In this document: piece by piece, positions 8,091-14,253 of the stretch | How positions within the stretch are numbered: the stretch's first letter is position 1 | Layout of the letters: every line of letters starts with the position of its first letter | Source of the DNA: Candidatus Bathyarchaeota archaeon | GTDB taxonomy: Archaea > Thermoproteota > Bathyarchaeia > Bathyarchaeales > Bathyarchaeaceae | Assembly: GCA_020350305.1 (NCBI GenBank) | Contig: CP070709.1 | Location: 1,016,886-1,043,419, forward strand | DNA: 26,534 bases | Direction: 5' to 3' | Program-made: the position numbers and the translations under genes | Notes under the pieces: generated by a model | Told to the model about the DNA's origin: nothing | What the model saw: only the letters and a program-made list of their open reading frames with translations | The model's database searches: none

Positions 8091-8759
8091 TCACAGTTCA
8101 AGTAGTGTCTTTGAGAGCTGGGCAATATTTGATATCACGATATCCGAGGCTTCTTGTAGTTCCTCTTTCCTCGATTCATATGTTACAAGCCCTACCGTCA
8201 TGATGCCTAGTTCTTGGGCAGGTTTGAGTTCTCTTCCCATGTCTCCAATGACTACGGTATTTCTGGGACTAGACTTGGCTATCGCAAGTGCACAGTGATA
8301 GAGTCTCTTGCGTTGTTCATGATAAGGGAAAAATGGGAGCAAATTCAATCCGAAGTGTTTGGCTGCTACATCTCGCGTAACAACGTGGTTGAACAAAGCG
8401 TCAATGTGTAAGAACTTCAATTCCCTAATTACTTCTGCAAGAGTCTCCCTCGAAGTGACGCATACGAGTGTGCTTATCTTGGATAGAGTTCTCAATGTAG
8501 ATTCTACGTCTTTTCTAAGCACTGAAAGATGGTATCTCTTTACGAAAGCAGCTGTCCAGTACTTGACTGCCTCATCATTGAGCTCTAGTCCTGTTTCCTT
8601 GAAAACATCAGTATGGGAAGGCAATTGAACACACAGTTGCTTCACTCTGGTTTTCGAAACTGGTATATCGAAATGATTCACAGTGTCGTATATCACTTCG
8701 ATTTCTCTCTGATTGATGTCGGTCAAAGTCCCGTCGAAATCAAAGAACAGAGCTTTCAT
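8091..8759 (-). CDS. HAD-superfamily hydrolase (phosphatase-like)
   Basis: A 222-residue haloacid dehalogenase-fold protein. Motif I is LFFDFDGTLTD with nucleophile Asp7 and Asp9; motif II is VCVTSRE (Thr102/Ser103); motif III Lys is probably Lys151; motif IV is VVIGDMGREL with Asp173 and an acid at 177. A helical cap lies between residues about 15 and 85. The protein resembles phosphoglycolate-phosphatase-type HADs, but the substrate cannot be read from the sequence. Motif IV has Glu177 where Asp is more common, which is probably tolerated. The gene stands alone. CATGCATGC lies just past its stop (8079-8087). Confidence 0.85.
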   Translation of the reverse strand: MKALFFDFDGTLTDINQREIEVIYDTVNHFDIPVSKTRVKQLCVQLPSHTDVFKETGLELNDEAVKYWTAAFVKRYHLSVLRKDVESTLRTLSKISTLVCVTSRETLAEVIRELKFLHIDALFNHVVTRDVAAKHFGLNLLPFFPYHEQRKRLYHCALAIAKSSPRNTVVIGDMGRELKPAQELGIMTVGLVTYESRKEELQEASDIVISNIAQLSKTLLEL

Positions 8760-8895
8760 AGCATTTGCCTCTCTGCCTCAAAATGTCTGAATGCACCATT
8801 CGTGTTGATAAGAGCATGTGCTTAAAAGACTTAATTCTACAATCACTTCAGACCTGTTTGCATGCAAAATAGCCAGGGATGTTGAAGAGCAGTCT

Positions 8896-9096
8896 CTACA
8901 ACTTATGCTTCTTCGCGAAATAGACGCTGTCTTCAAAGGTTGGATCCACCATTTTAAGATACACTATGTGCTTTCCATAAACCGCGAAGGTTGGAACAGC
9001 TTTGATGAAGGGGTTATCTCCGTTGAATTCTTCGCGTGAGCCTACAGGAACTGTGTGAAATCTTGCGGCTCCCCTGTATTCTTTGGCAAATCTCAT
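8896..9096 (-). CDS. truncated or degenerate thioredoxin-like protein
   Basis: The first ATG in the frame gives 66 residues, ending with AVPTFAVYGKHIVYLKMVDP, which matches the cis-proline loop and last strands of a thioredoxin fold. The frame stays open upstream to 9189 and reads PIIPDCRSIHVDFMRFAKEY, homologous in layout to the active-site helix of thioredoxins, with Ile where the first Cys of CxxC should be. That upstream stretch contains no ATG, GTG or TTG. A TATA-like TTTATAAT (complement of 9137-9144) would start transcription close to the ATG at 9096. Most likely the gene lost its N-terminus, or it uses a non-standard start. Function is doubtful. Confidence 0.5.
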   Translation of the reverse strand: MRFAKEYRGAARFHTVPVGSREEFNGDNPFIKAVPTFAVYGKHIVYLKMVDPTFEDSVYFAKKHKL

Positions 9097-9169
9097 AAAG
9101 TCAACATGAATGGACCTGCAGTCAGGAATAATAGGATTATAAAACTTTTCGATACATGTACAAGAAGCA

Positions 9170-9193
9170 AGCGCTACGCGCTCTAGTCAACTC
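9170..9193. repeat. REP-like hairpin element, copy 1
   Basis: AGCGC (9170-9174) and GCGCT (9178-9182) form a perfect stem with a 3-base loop, followed by CTAGTCAACTC. A related hairpin with the same tail (AGTCAACCTC) occurs at 9624-9648 on the other side of the DUF3795 gene. The stems differ by a compensatory G-C to A-T change, which suggests that the hairpin itself matters. Confidence 0.5.
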
Positions 9194-9201
9194 AATACGC
9201 A

Positions 9202-9549
9202 TTATGTTTTAGACGCCCTTATTTCGTCTAAAACTTCTTTTGCCGGCTTAAATTCATCAAGGAGCTTCGACAGTTTCTCACACGCATAGTCTTCGCAATA
9301 GGCACAATTCTCAACATTTCTTTCCCTTCCGCACTTTCTTATTTCACAAATGTTACAGTAACTGAAAACTCGATGTCCTCTAGTCAAACAGCCATCGCAG
9401 TTGATATCTTCCATTTTGAACTCTTTGCCATATTGTTTAGTCCATAGCTCAGCCACTCTTCTTCTTTCAGCATCATCATCCATCTTAGTTGCTTTAAAAG
9501 TTGGACAATCGGAACATATTATTCCACAATAAGCGACAATTCTATCCAT
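9202..9549 (-). CDS. cysteine-rich DUF3795 protein
   Basis: A 115-residue protein with the DUF3795 pattern: VAYCGIICSDCPTFKAT at the N-terminus, VAELWTKQYG, INCDGCLTRGHRVFSYCNICEIRKCG, and VENCAYCEDYACEKLSKLL. Twelve cysteines arranged in CxxC/CxxxC pairs imply bound zinc or iron-sulfur, though which metal cannot be told. The family is common in anaerobic bacteria and archaea and has no proven function. ATG 9549 is the only sensible start. The gene stands alone between two hairpin elements. Confidence 0.85.
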   Translation of the reverse strand: MDRIVAYCGIICSDCPTFKATKMDDDAERRRVAELWTKQYGKEFKMEDINCDGCLTRGHRVFSYCNICEIRKCGRERNVENCAYCEDYACEKLSKLLDEFKPAKEVLDEIRASKT

Positions 9550-9606
9550 CTTTGATTCCCTATTTTGCAGAATTTCTCGTATGACTCATTTCAAGCTTTC
9601 GGTCGT

Positions 9607-9648
9607 CTAGCACGTTGCTAGTACGCACTTCGTGCGCCAGTCAACCTC
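9607..9648. repeat. paired short hairpins with REP-like tail, copy 2
   Basis: CTAGCA/TGCTAG (9607-9612, 9616-9621) and CGCAC/GTGCG (9624-9628, 9632-9636) are two successive perfect stems with 3-base loops (CGT and TTC). The second is followed by CCAGTCAACCTC, matching the tail of the element at 9170-9193. Confidence 0.5.
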
Positions 9649-9883
9649 CCTAAAGTCTCTCAGTTCTCCTCAGCCTCTCCATTGCGGAATCATCTCTCAG
9701 CTACAACTAGTGTTTGTGCTATCATTGTTCACCTATCATAGCTTCAATTTTGCACGTAATGTTTAAGTATGACGTATGTCATAATTTATCTCTAAGTGCA
9801 GAAGAGCAAATTCTTTCATCACCTCTGCGTGCATCTGAAGAAAAACCTCGAGAAAGCCAATGCACGATGTTCCACAGTTTGAG

Positions 9884-9890
9884 TTATATA
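9884..9890 (+). promoter_or_regulatory. TATA box of the HExxH gene
   Basis: TTATATA at 9884-9890 predicts transcription from about 9912, eleven bases before ATG 9923. This rules out the in-frame ATG at 9860 as the start. Confidence 0.45.
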
Positions 9891-9922
9891 GAGGAAATCT
9901 GGGAAAATGGAGTGGAAAGATC

Positions 9923-10453
9923 ATGACAAACAAGGAACATGAAGCTGAAGAAGAGATGCCCAAGATTGAAGCCTATCGTTCCAGGATTGATAAGGCTGAA
10001 GGTTTCGGCGGAGTTTGGGAGATAGCCAAAGACACTGTCAAAGATTCCCTGAATGAGCATAGAAGGGGCATGCTGCTTTTCTTGGACGATTTGCCTCTTA
10101 GGCTTGGCGCGTATCATTCGTTAGGCACTAACAACATGGTCCTGAACCGAACTCTCATCCATATCGTCGAAGCCACCACGAATTCGAAAAAACTTGTGAA
10201 TGCGTTCATATACAGCTTGTTAGTCCATGAGTACTTACACGCTTTGGGACACACTTCAGAGGCTGAGGTTCGTCGTTTGGTCTATGAAATCTCAAAAGAA
10301 TGTTTTGGTGAGGACCACATAGTCACAAGGTTAGCTGAGAAAAGTCCTTGGGTTCTCCTAAGAGGTATTCCTCTCAACCGGATAGAAGCCCCTAGACGTG
10401 CCATGGAGATTGTGAAAGACCTTGAAAAGGCGAATCAAATATACATAGTTTGA
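9923..10453 (+). CDS. putative HExxH zinc metalloprotease
   Basis: From ATG 9923 the product is 176 residues; ATG 9956 is an alternative. The helix SLLVHEYLHALGHTSEAEVR holds HEYLH (His102, Glu103, His106), with His110 or an acidic residue of SEAEV as possible third zinc ligand. The HExxH motif sits in the last helix before a short C-terminal domain, as in small archaeal and bacterial minigluzincin-like proteases. There is no signal peptide or membrane segment, so it should be cytoplasmic. The substrate is unknown. The upstream TATA box at 9884 supports the chosen start. CATGCATGCATGC lies three bases after the stop. Confidence 0.65.
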   Translation: MTNKEHEAEEEMPKIEAYRSRIDKAEGFGGVWEIAKDTVKDSLNEHRRGMLLFLDDLPLRLGAYHSLGTNNMVLNRTLIHIVEATTNSKKLVNAFIYSLLVHEYLHALGHTSEAEVRRLVYEISKECFGEDHIVTRLAEKSPWVLLRGIPLNRIEAPRRAMEIVKDLEKANQIYIV

Positions 10454-10646
10454 GACATGCATGCATGCGCAGGACCTTCCGCAATCAATTTTATCACCCG
10501 AAAGTTTACAGGAAATTTAAGACCTTGCAGAGCCGTTCATTTCAGTCAGTCGCCCGATAGTTAACACGATTCCCCATCACCCTAAGACTTAACAGAACCC
10601 GGATGAAGAAAGAAAACGAGACGTTACGGGTACTAGGTAAAAAAGA

Positions 10647-10669
10647 GTGAAAGTTTCACATTCTTTCAC
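10647..10669. repeat. GTGAAA/TTTCAC inverted repeat cluster
   Basis: GTGAAA (10647-10652) pairs with TTTCAC (10654-10659), and a second TTTCAC follows at 10664-10669. The second copy allows a hairpin with a larger loop. It may be a terminator hairpin or a protein site; ACGATTTTTC follows at 10675-10684. Confidence 0.4.
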
Positions 10670-10720
10670 CTCTCACGATTTTTCAAAATCAGTATTCTCC
10701 AATAAGACTGCAGTCGATTG

Positions 10721-10805
10721 CCATCTTTCCCTATCTTTTCCTATCCTTCTATATCTTTCTGCATCTTTTCCCATCTATTCCCATCTTTTCCCATCTAATC
10801 CTATC
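10721..10805. repeat. 10-bp-phased polypyrimidine tandem array
   Basis: Eight full units and one partial unit follow one another with an exact 10-base period and no gaps. Examples are CTATCTTTTC (10731), GCATCTTTTC (10761), CCATCTATTC (10771), CCATCTTTTC (10781) and CCATCTAATC (10791). ATC at unit positions 3-5 is invariant in all nine; the rest is nearly all pyrimidine. The period equals about one helical turn, so the ATC steps lie on one face of the DNA. It is not a coding repeat, because 10 is not a multiple of 3. Confidence 0.8.
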
Positions 10806-10870
10806 GTGACTTGAGCAATATTCAAGTGCTGTTCACAAAAAGAAGCTCACTTCAAGCTTTTCAAAAAAAA

Positions 10871-10952
10871 TAGGTAGGGGGGTCTAGAGAGAGATAGAAA
10901 CTATGTAGCATATAATTAGGGGGGGCTATAGGGGGGTCTATAAAAGAGAGAG
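10871..10952. repeat. G-run direct repeats
   Basis: G6 at 10877-10882, G7 at 10919-10925 and G6 at 10931-10936. The first and last G6 runs are embedded in imperfect direct repeats (TAGGGGGGTCTAGAGAGAGA and ATAGGGGGGTCTATAAAAGA). Three long G runs could support an intramolecular or intermolecular G-quadruplex. On the minus strand this lies immediately 3' of elp3. Confidence 0.6.
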
Positions 10953-10972
10953 AATAGCCCTCATGTAACGTG

Positions 10973-12583
10973 TTACTTCGAGGTTTTAGACATGTAAGGC
11001 CCATCATAACCATACCCAAACCGCATATAATACCGCTTCGCCCCAACCGCACTAATAACAACAATCTTCCTACAATCATAATCCTCCCGTGATATCCGCT
11101 CAGCCTCACCCAACAAAGCCTCACCAAAACCTTTATGCTGCCAAGCCTCAACCACATGCGCTCCAACAGGAACCAAAGGACCATAAACATGAAGCGCCCG
11201 AACAACCGAAACATCTCCACCACAGATTTCAGACCTATGCGCACTCTCAGACGGAATACGCAATCGGAGATAGCCAACAAGAACATCGTTGATGGGATCC
11301 TCAAACGACAGAAAAACCTCTTCACCACCAGAAGCCTTCTCCTTATGCGTAAGCATCTGAATATTATCTGGATCAGGCTTCACCCCATCAGTCAACCAAC
11401 GATGCCCAACCTCACGACAACGCATACACCGACACCGCAACCCACGAGCCCTAAGCTTACGTAAAACTAGCTGACGAAGATTACTCCGATCAACCCCAGC
11501 CTCAATAAGAAAAGCCGGAATATCCCTCTGAACCCGCATAACCCGAACCCAAGAAGGAACCAACCTCTTCACCTCAAAAACAAGCTCAGCCGCCTCATCA
11601 GTCGAATACGGCTCATACTCCCCACTCTTCCACCAATCATAAATCCTAGTCCCCTTGAGAACAAGACAAGGATAAATCTTAATCATATCCGGCTTAAAAT
11701 CAGAACTCCCGAAGATCCGCCGAAAACCCTCCAAATCACGCTCAAAACCAGAACTAGGCAAACCCGGCATAACATGATAAACCACCTTCAAACCAGAATC
11801 CTTCAAAACACGAGTAGCCTCAACAACATCCTCAACCTTGTGACCACGATCAACCAACTCATAAACATCATCAAACACATTCTGAACACCCAACTCAACA
11901 CGAGTCACACCCAAAGACAACATACGATCAACATGAACCTCCCTAGCCCAATCAGGACGAGTCTCCACAGTAACCCCAACATTACGAACCCGACTAGTCT
12001 CAGCTAGTTTCTTAGCCTCATCCAAACACCCAGAATCCTTCTCAGTAATCGCATCCAAACACCTCTGCACAAAACACTCCTGATAATCCACAGGCATACC
12101 AAGAAAAGTCCCACCCATCACAATAAGCTCCACCTTATCAACCACATGCCCAATCGCCTCCAACTGCCCAATACGATGACTCACTTGCCTATACGGGTCA
12201 AATTCATTCTGAATCCCCCGCATCGCAGCAGGCTCATACCCAGTATAACTCTGAGGAGCACCATAAGGAGGACCACCAGGACAGTAAGCACACGGAACAA
12301 CCTTAGGACAAGGCCAAGGCTTCGTCATTACAGCAACCATCGTAATCCCAGAAATCGAGCGAGTAATTTTCCTACGAAACAAAGGCAACAGCTTAACTCT
12401 CTCATCTGGTCTGAGGCAACATATCAGCTCCGAGCTCGAAGGAACATGCTCCAATTTATACTGACCAGCCACCCTCATCTTCACAAGATTGACATCTTCC
12501 CTAGAAGGACACCGAAGCCTCATCAAACGCCCAATAATCTCTCTACAAGCCTCATTACTCAAGGCGAATTCATCCACAAACAT
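10973..12583 (-). CDS. elp3: Elp3, tRNA uridine 5-carboxymethyl transferase (radical SAM / GNAT)
   Basis: Installs the carboxymethyl group at C5 of wobble uridine in tRNA, using acetyl-CoA and S-adenosylmethionine. The 536-residue protein has an N-terminal tRNA-binding region, then TKPWPCPKVVPCAYCPGGPP with the radical-SAM cysteines Cys92, Cys98 and Cys101, then SYTGYEPAAMRG, VELIVMGGTFLGMP, VTVETRPDW, VELGVQNVFD and HVMPGLPSSG. A C-terminal GNAT acetyltransferase domain carries WQHKGFGEALLGEAER and RFGYGYDGPYM. Archaea use Elp3 alone, without Elp1/2. The gene follows ftsZ on the same strand after a 132-base gap with an oligo-T terminator, so it is probably transcribed separately. Its coding strand is strongly G+T-rich, as in ftsZ. 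Confidence 0.95.
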   Translation of the reverse strand: MFVDEFALSNEACREIIGRLMRLRCPSREDVNLVKMRVAGQYKLEHVPSSSELICCLRPDERVKLLPLFRRKITRSISGITMVAVMTKPWPCPKVVPCAYCPGGPPYGAPQSYTGYEPAAMRGIQNEFDPYRQVSHRIGQLEAIGHVVDKVELIVMGGTFLGMPVDYQECFVQRCLDAITEKDSGCLDEAKKLAETSRVRNVGVTVETRPDWAREVHVDRMLSLGVTRVELGVQNVFDDVYELVDRGHKVEDVVEATRVLKDSGLKVVYHVMPGLPSSGFERDLEGFRRIFGSSDFKPDMIKIYPCLVLKGTRIYDWWKSGEYEPYSTDEAAELVFEVKRLVPSWVRVMRVQRDIPAFLIEAGVDRSNLRQLVLRKLRARGLRCRCMRCREVGHRWLTDGVKPDPDNIQMLTHKEKASGGEEVFLSFEDPINDVLVGYLRLRIPSESAHRSEICGGDVSVVRALHVYGPLVPVGAHVVEAWQHKGFGEALLGEAERISREDYDCRKIVVISAVGAKRYYMRFGYGYDGPYMSKTSK

Positions 12584-12683
12584 GCATTACACGCCTTAAG
12601 ATAAACCTACACTATACAAACTGAAAAGTGTACGCTAGATCTGTCAACACGAAATCAAAATATTAAAAATAAATTACGAAACC

Positions 12684-12699
12684 AAAAAAAAGGAAAAAA
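12684..12699 (-). terminator. oligo-T terminator of ftsZ
   Basis: On the minus strand the sequence TTTTTTCCTTTTTTTT starts 17 bases after the ftsZ TAG. Paired T tracts of this length are strong intrinsic terminators in archaea, and they separate ftsZ from elp3. Confidence 0.6.
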
Positions 12700-12715
12700 C
12701 TAGAGGGCACTAATA

Positions 12716-13828
12716 CTACTGTTCAAAGTTTTCAAGCTGATCTAAACCCAAATCTATCCGAAGCGGCTTCTCAGGCTCCGCAAAAGGATCAATATTAAAC
12801 AGACCTGGCGCAATAGTACCAAACCCACTAGGCAAACGCGGCGAATGCACACCCGTCATCACAAGCGTCACCTTCAACAACCCAGCCAAACTCGGATTCA
12901 CCCGAGCACCCCAAATAACAGTAGCATTATCCTTCATCATCTCCGAAATAATCTCCCCAACCCTATTCGCCTCCTCAACAGTCATCTCATCATCACCACA
13001 AACATGAATCAACGCCCCAGAAGCCCCAGCATAATCAATATCAAACAAAGGACTCCTCAAAGCATTACGAACAGCCTCCTCAGCCCTACCAGGAGCATCC
13101 GACTCACCAACCCCAACAACCGCCAACCCACCCTCACGCACAACGGTCTTAAAATCCGCAAAATCCAAATTAATCAAACTCGGCGCCGAAATAGTCTCCA
13201 CAATCCCCGAAATCAAATTCGCCAACACCTGATCCGCAACCTTAAACGTCTCACTCAACGGAACATTACCCGCAAACCCCATCAACTTATCATTATCAAT
13301 CACAACCACAGTATCACACTCCCTCCGCATCTCAGTCAACCCACGAGCCGCACACTCAACCCTACCCTTCTCAATCCTAAAAGGCAAAGTAACAACCCCA
13401 ATCACAACCGCTCCATTACGCCGAGCAATCTCCGCCACGATCGGAGCCGCACCAGTCCCAGTCCCACCACCCAAACCAGCCGCAACAAAAACCACATCAA
13501 CGTCTCTAAGAATCTCATCCACCCGCTTCTCCGACTCCTCAATCGCAGCCCGACCAACCTCTGGATCCCCTCCAGTTCCAAAACCCCGAGTCACCTCTTC
13601 CCCAATCAACACCTTATGCGTAGCACGCGCCGCGTTCAGGTGCTGTACGTCGGTATTAATAGCTATACACTCTGCACCCTTGACGCCCATCTCCATAAGC
13701 CGAGTAACTGTATTATTCCCTGCACCCCCCACACCCACAACCACAATGCGACAGCGACCTGGCTTACGGCTCTCATTAACGGTGTCTTGCCAATTTAACT
13801 GCAAAGCCTCACTGCCTGATCTAACCAT
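12716..13828 (-). CDS. ftsZ: cell division GTPase FtsZ
   Basis: Tubulin-family GTPase that polymerises into the division ring. The start is set at ATG 13828 because GGGGGAGAAAGG precedes it; the upstream TTG at 13852 would add eight residues that overlap another gene. The 370-residue protein has the N-terminal VVGVGGAGNNTVTRL phosphate loop, INTDVQHL, the tubulin signature GGGTGTGAAP (residues about 120-129), and the C-terminal-domain segments NADFKTV-like INLDFADFKTVV (T7 loop) and GASGALIHV. The short tail LGLDQLENF may be the partner-binding peptide. It overlaps a ribbon-helix-helix gene by eight bases, pointing to coupled expression. Coding-strand composition is extreme: over 13081-13140 it holds 31 G, 18 T, 7 C and 4 A. 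Confidence 0.97.
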   Translation of the reverse strand: MVRSGSEALQLNWQDTVNESRKPGRCRIVVVGVGGAGNNTVTRLMEMGVKGAECIAINTDVQHLNAARATHKVLIGEEVTRGFGTGGDPEVGRAAIEESEKRVDEILRDVDVVFVAAGLGGGTGTGAAPIVAEIARRNGAVVIGVVTLPFRIEKGRVECAARGLTEMRRECDTVVVIDNDKLMGFAGNVPLSETFKVADQVLANLISGIVETISAPSLINLDFADFKTVVREGGLAVVGVGESDAPGRAEEAVRNALRSPLFDIDYAGASGALIHVCGDDEMTVEEANRVGEIISEMMKDNATVIWGARVNPSLAGLLKVTLVMTGVHSPRLPSGFGTIAPGLFNIDPFAEPEKPLRIDLGLDQLENFEQ

Positions 13829-13976
13829 TTGCCTTTCTCCCCCATGCCTCAATGCTGAGAAGATCTCGAACCGCTACTCGGATAGCCTCAGCCCTGTTGG
13901 GATAAAACTTCTCTTTCACCAATCGATCTAACGCCCTGATGTAAGGCTCGGGGAGATATAACGTAATTAATCTCGT
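13821..13976 (-). CDS. ribbon-helix-helix DNA-binding protein upstream of ftsZ, non-ATG start
   Basis: A short frame reads RLITLYLPEPYIRALDRLVK, then FYPNRAEAIRVAVRDLL, the N-terminal beta-strand and two helices of a CopG/MetJ-type ribbon-helix-helix fold. It stops at TAG 13821-13823, overlapping the ftsZ ATG by eight bases. The frame is open upstream to 14069 but contains no ATG, GTG or TTG. AGGAGG (complement of 13985-13990) lies eight bases before the ACG at 13976, exactly where an initiator is expected, giving a 51-residue product. Haloarchaeal CdrS is a similarly short RHH protein that controls ftsZ transcription, so an analogous role is a reasonable inference. Either ACG initiates, or the original ATG was mutated or misread. 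Confidence 0.7.
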   Translation of the reverse strand, partial: TRLITLYLPEPYIRALDRLVKEKFYPNRAEAIRVAVRDLLSIEAWGRKANG

Positions 13977-14253
13977 CTCGTATCCCTCCTGTTCAGTAAT
14001 GTCGGTGAAAACAAGAAGAGCTTCGTAGAAGGTTATATTGCTATGTATTAATAAGTAAATATATGTCGATCATGCAAAGATGTGTCCTTATAAATCTTTC
14101 TCACACTCTTCCTTTAGCCCGTTGCGTTTCTATGTAAAAATGTTGGCGACCTTTCGGAACGTTTTTTATACTTTTCTTACATGACTAAAATAATGTCTTA
14201 TGTGTGGATTACTGTGTTTTGAAGGGTCGTTGTAGTGGAGTGAACAGAAGCTG

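Larger units (their letters stand above)
9550..9922. other. gene-free interval with hairpins
   Basis: No plausible gene lies in these 373 bases between divergent genes. They hold the promoter of the DUF3795 gene on the minus strand, two adjacent short hairpins (9607-9636) and, near the right end, the TATA box of the HExxH gene. Confidence 0.5.
10454..10972. other. gene-free interval between convergent genes, rich in simple repeats
   Basis: A 519-base gap into which both flanking genes read. It contains CATGCATGCATGC (10456-10468), an inverted GTGAAA/TTTCAC cluster (10647-10669), the 10-bp-phased pyrimidine array (10721-10805), a run of eight A (10863-10870; an oligo-T terminator for elp3 on the minus strand) and three long G runs. 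No open frame of note was found. Confidence 0.6.

Noticed and set aside
9860..9922. N-terminal extension of the HExxH protein from ATG 9860
   Set aside because: A TATA box at 9884-9890 lies inside it, and ATG 9923 fits the predicted short leader.
10721..10805. CRISPR-like array
   Set aside because: Units are 10 bases long, contiguous and without spacers, and no cas genes are present.
10861..11328. 155-codon minus-strand frame overlapping the 3' end of elp3
   Set aside because: It overlaps the conserved GNAT domain of Elp3 in another frame, and its start inside elp3 has no ribosome-binding support.
11135..12604. Several plus-strand frames opposite elp3
   Set aside because: Low-complexity antisense frames caused by the same strand composition; Elp3 on the minus strand accounts for the region.
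12845..13798. Long plus-strand frame (317 codons) opposite ftsZ
   Set aside because: It is the antisense shadow of ftsZ created by the strong G+T bias of that gene; the product is Asn/Thr/Pro/His-rich with no fold.
14000..14250. Replication origin at the skew switch between the divergent units
   Set aside because: No repeated ORB-like motif was seen and the skew does not continue beyond the neighbouring genes, so I only report the composition change.
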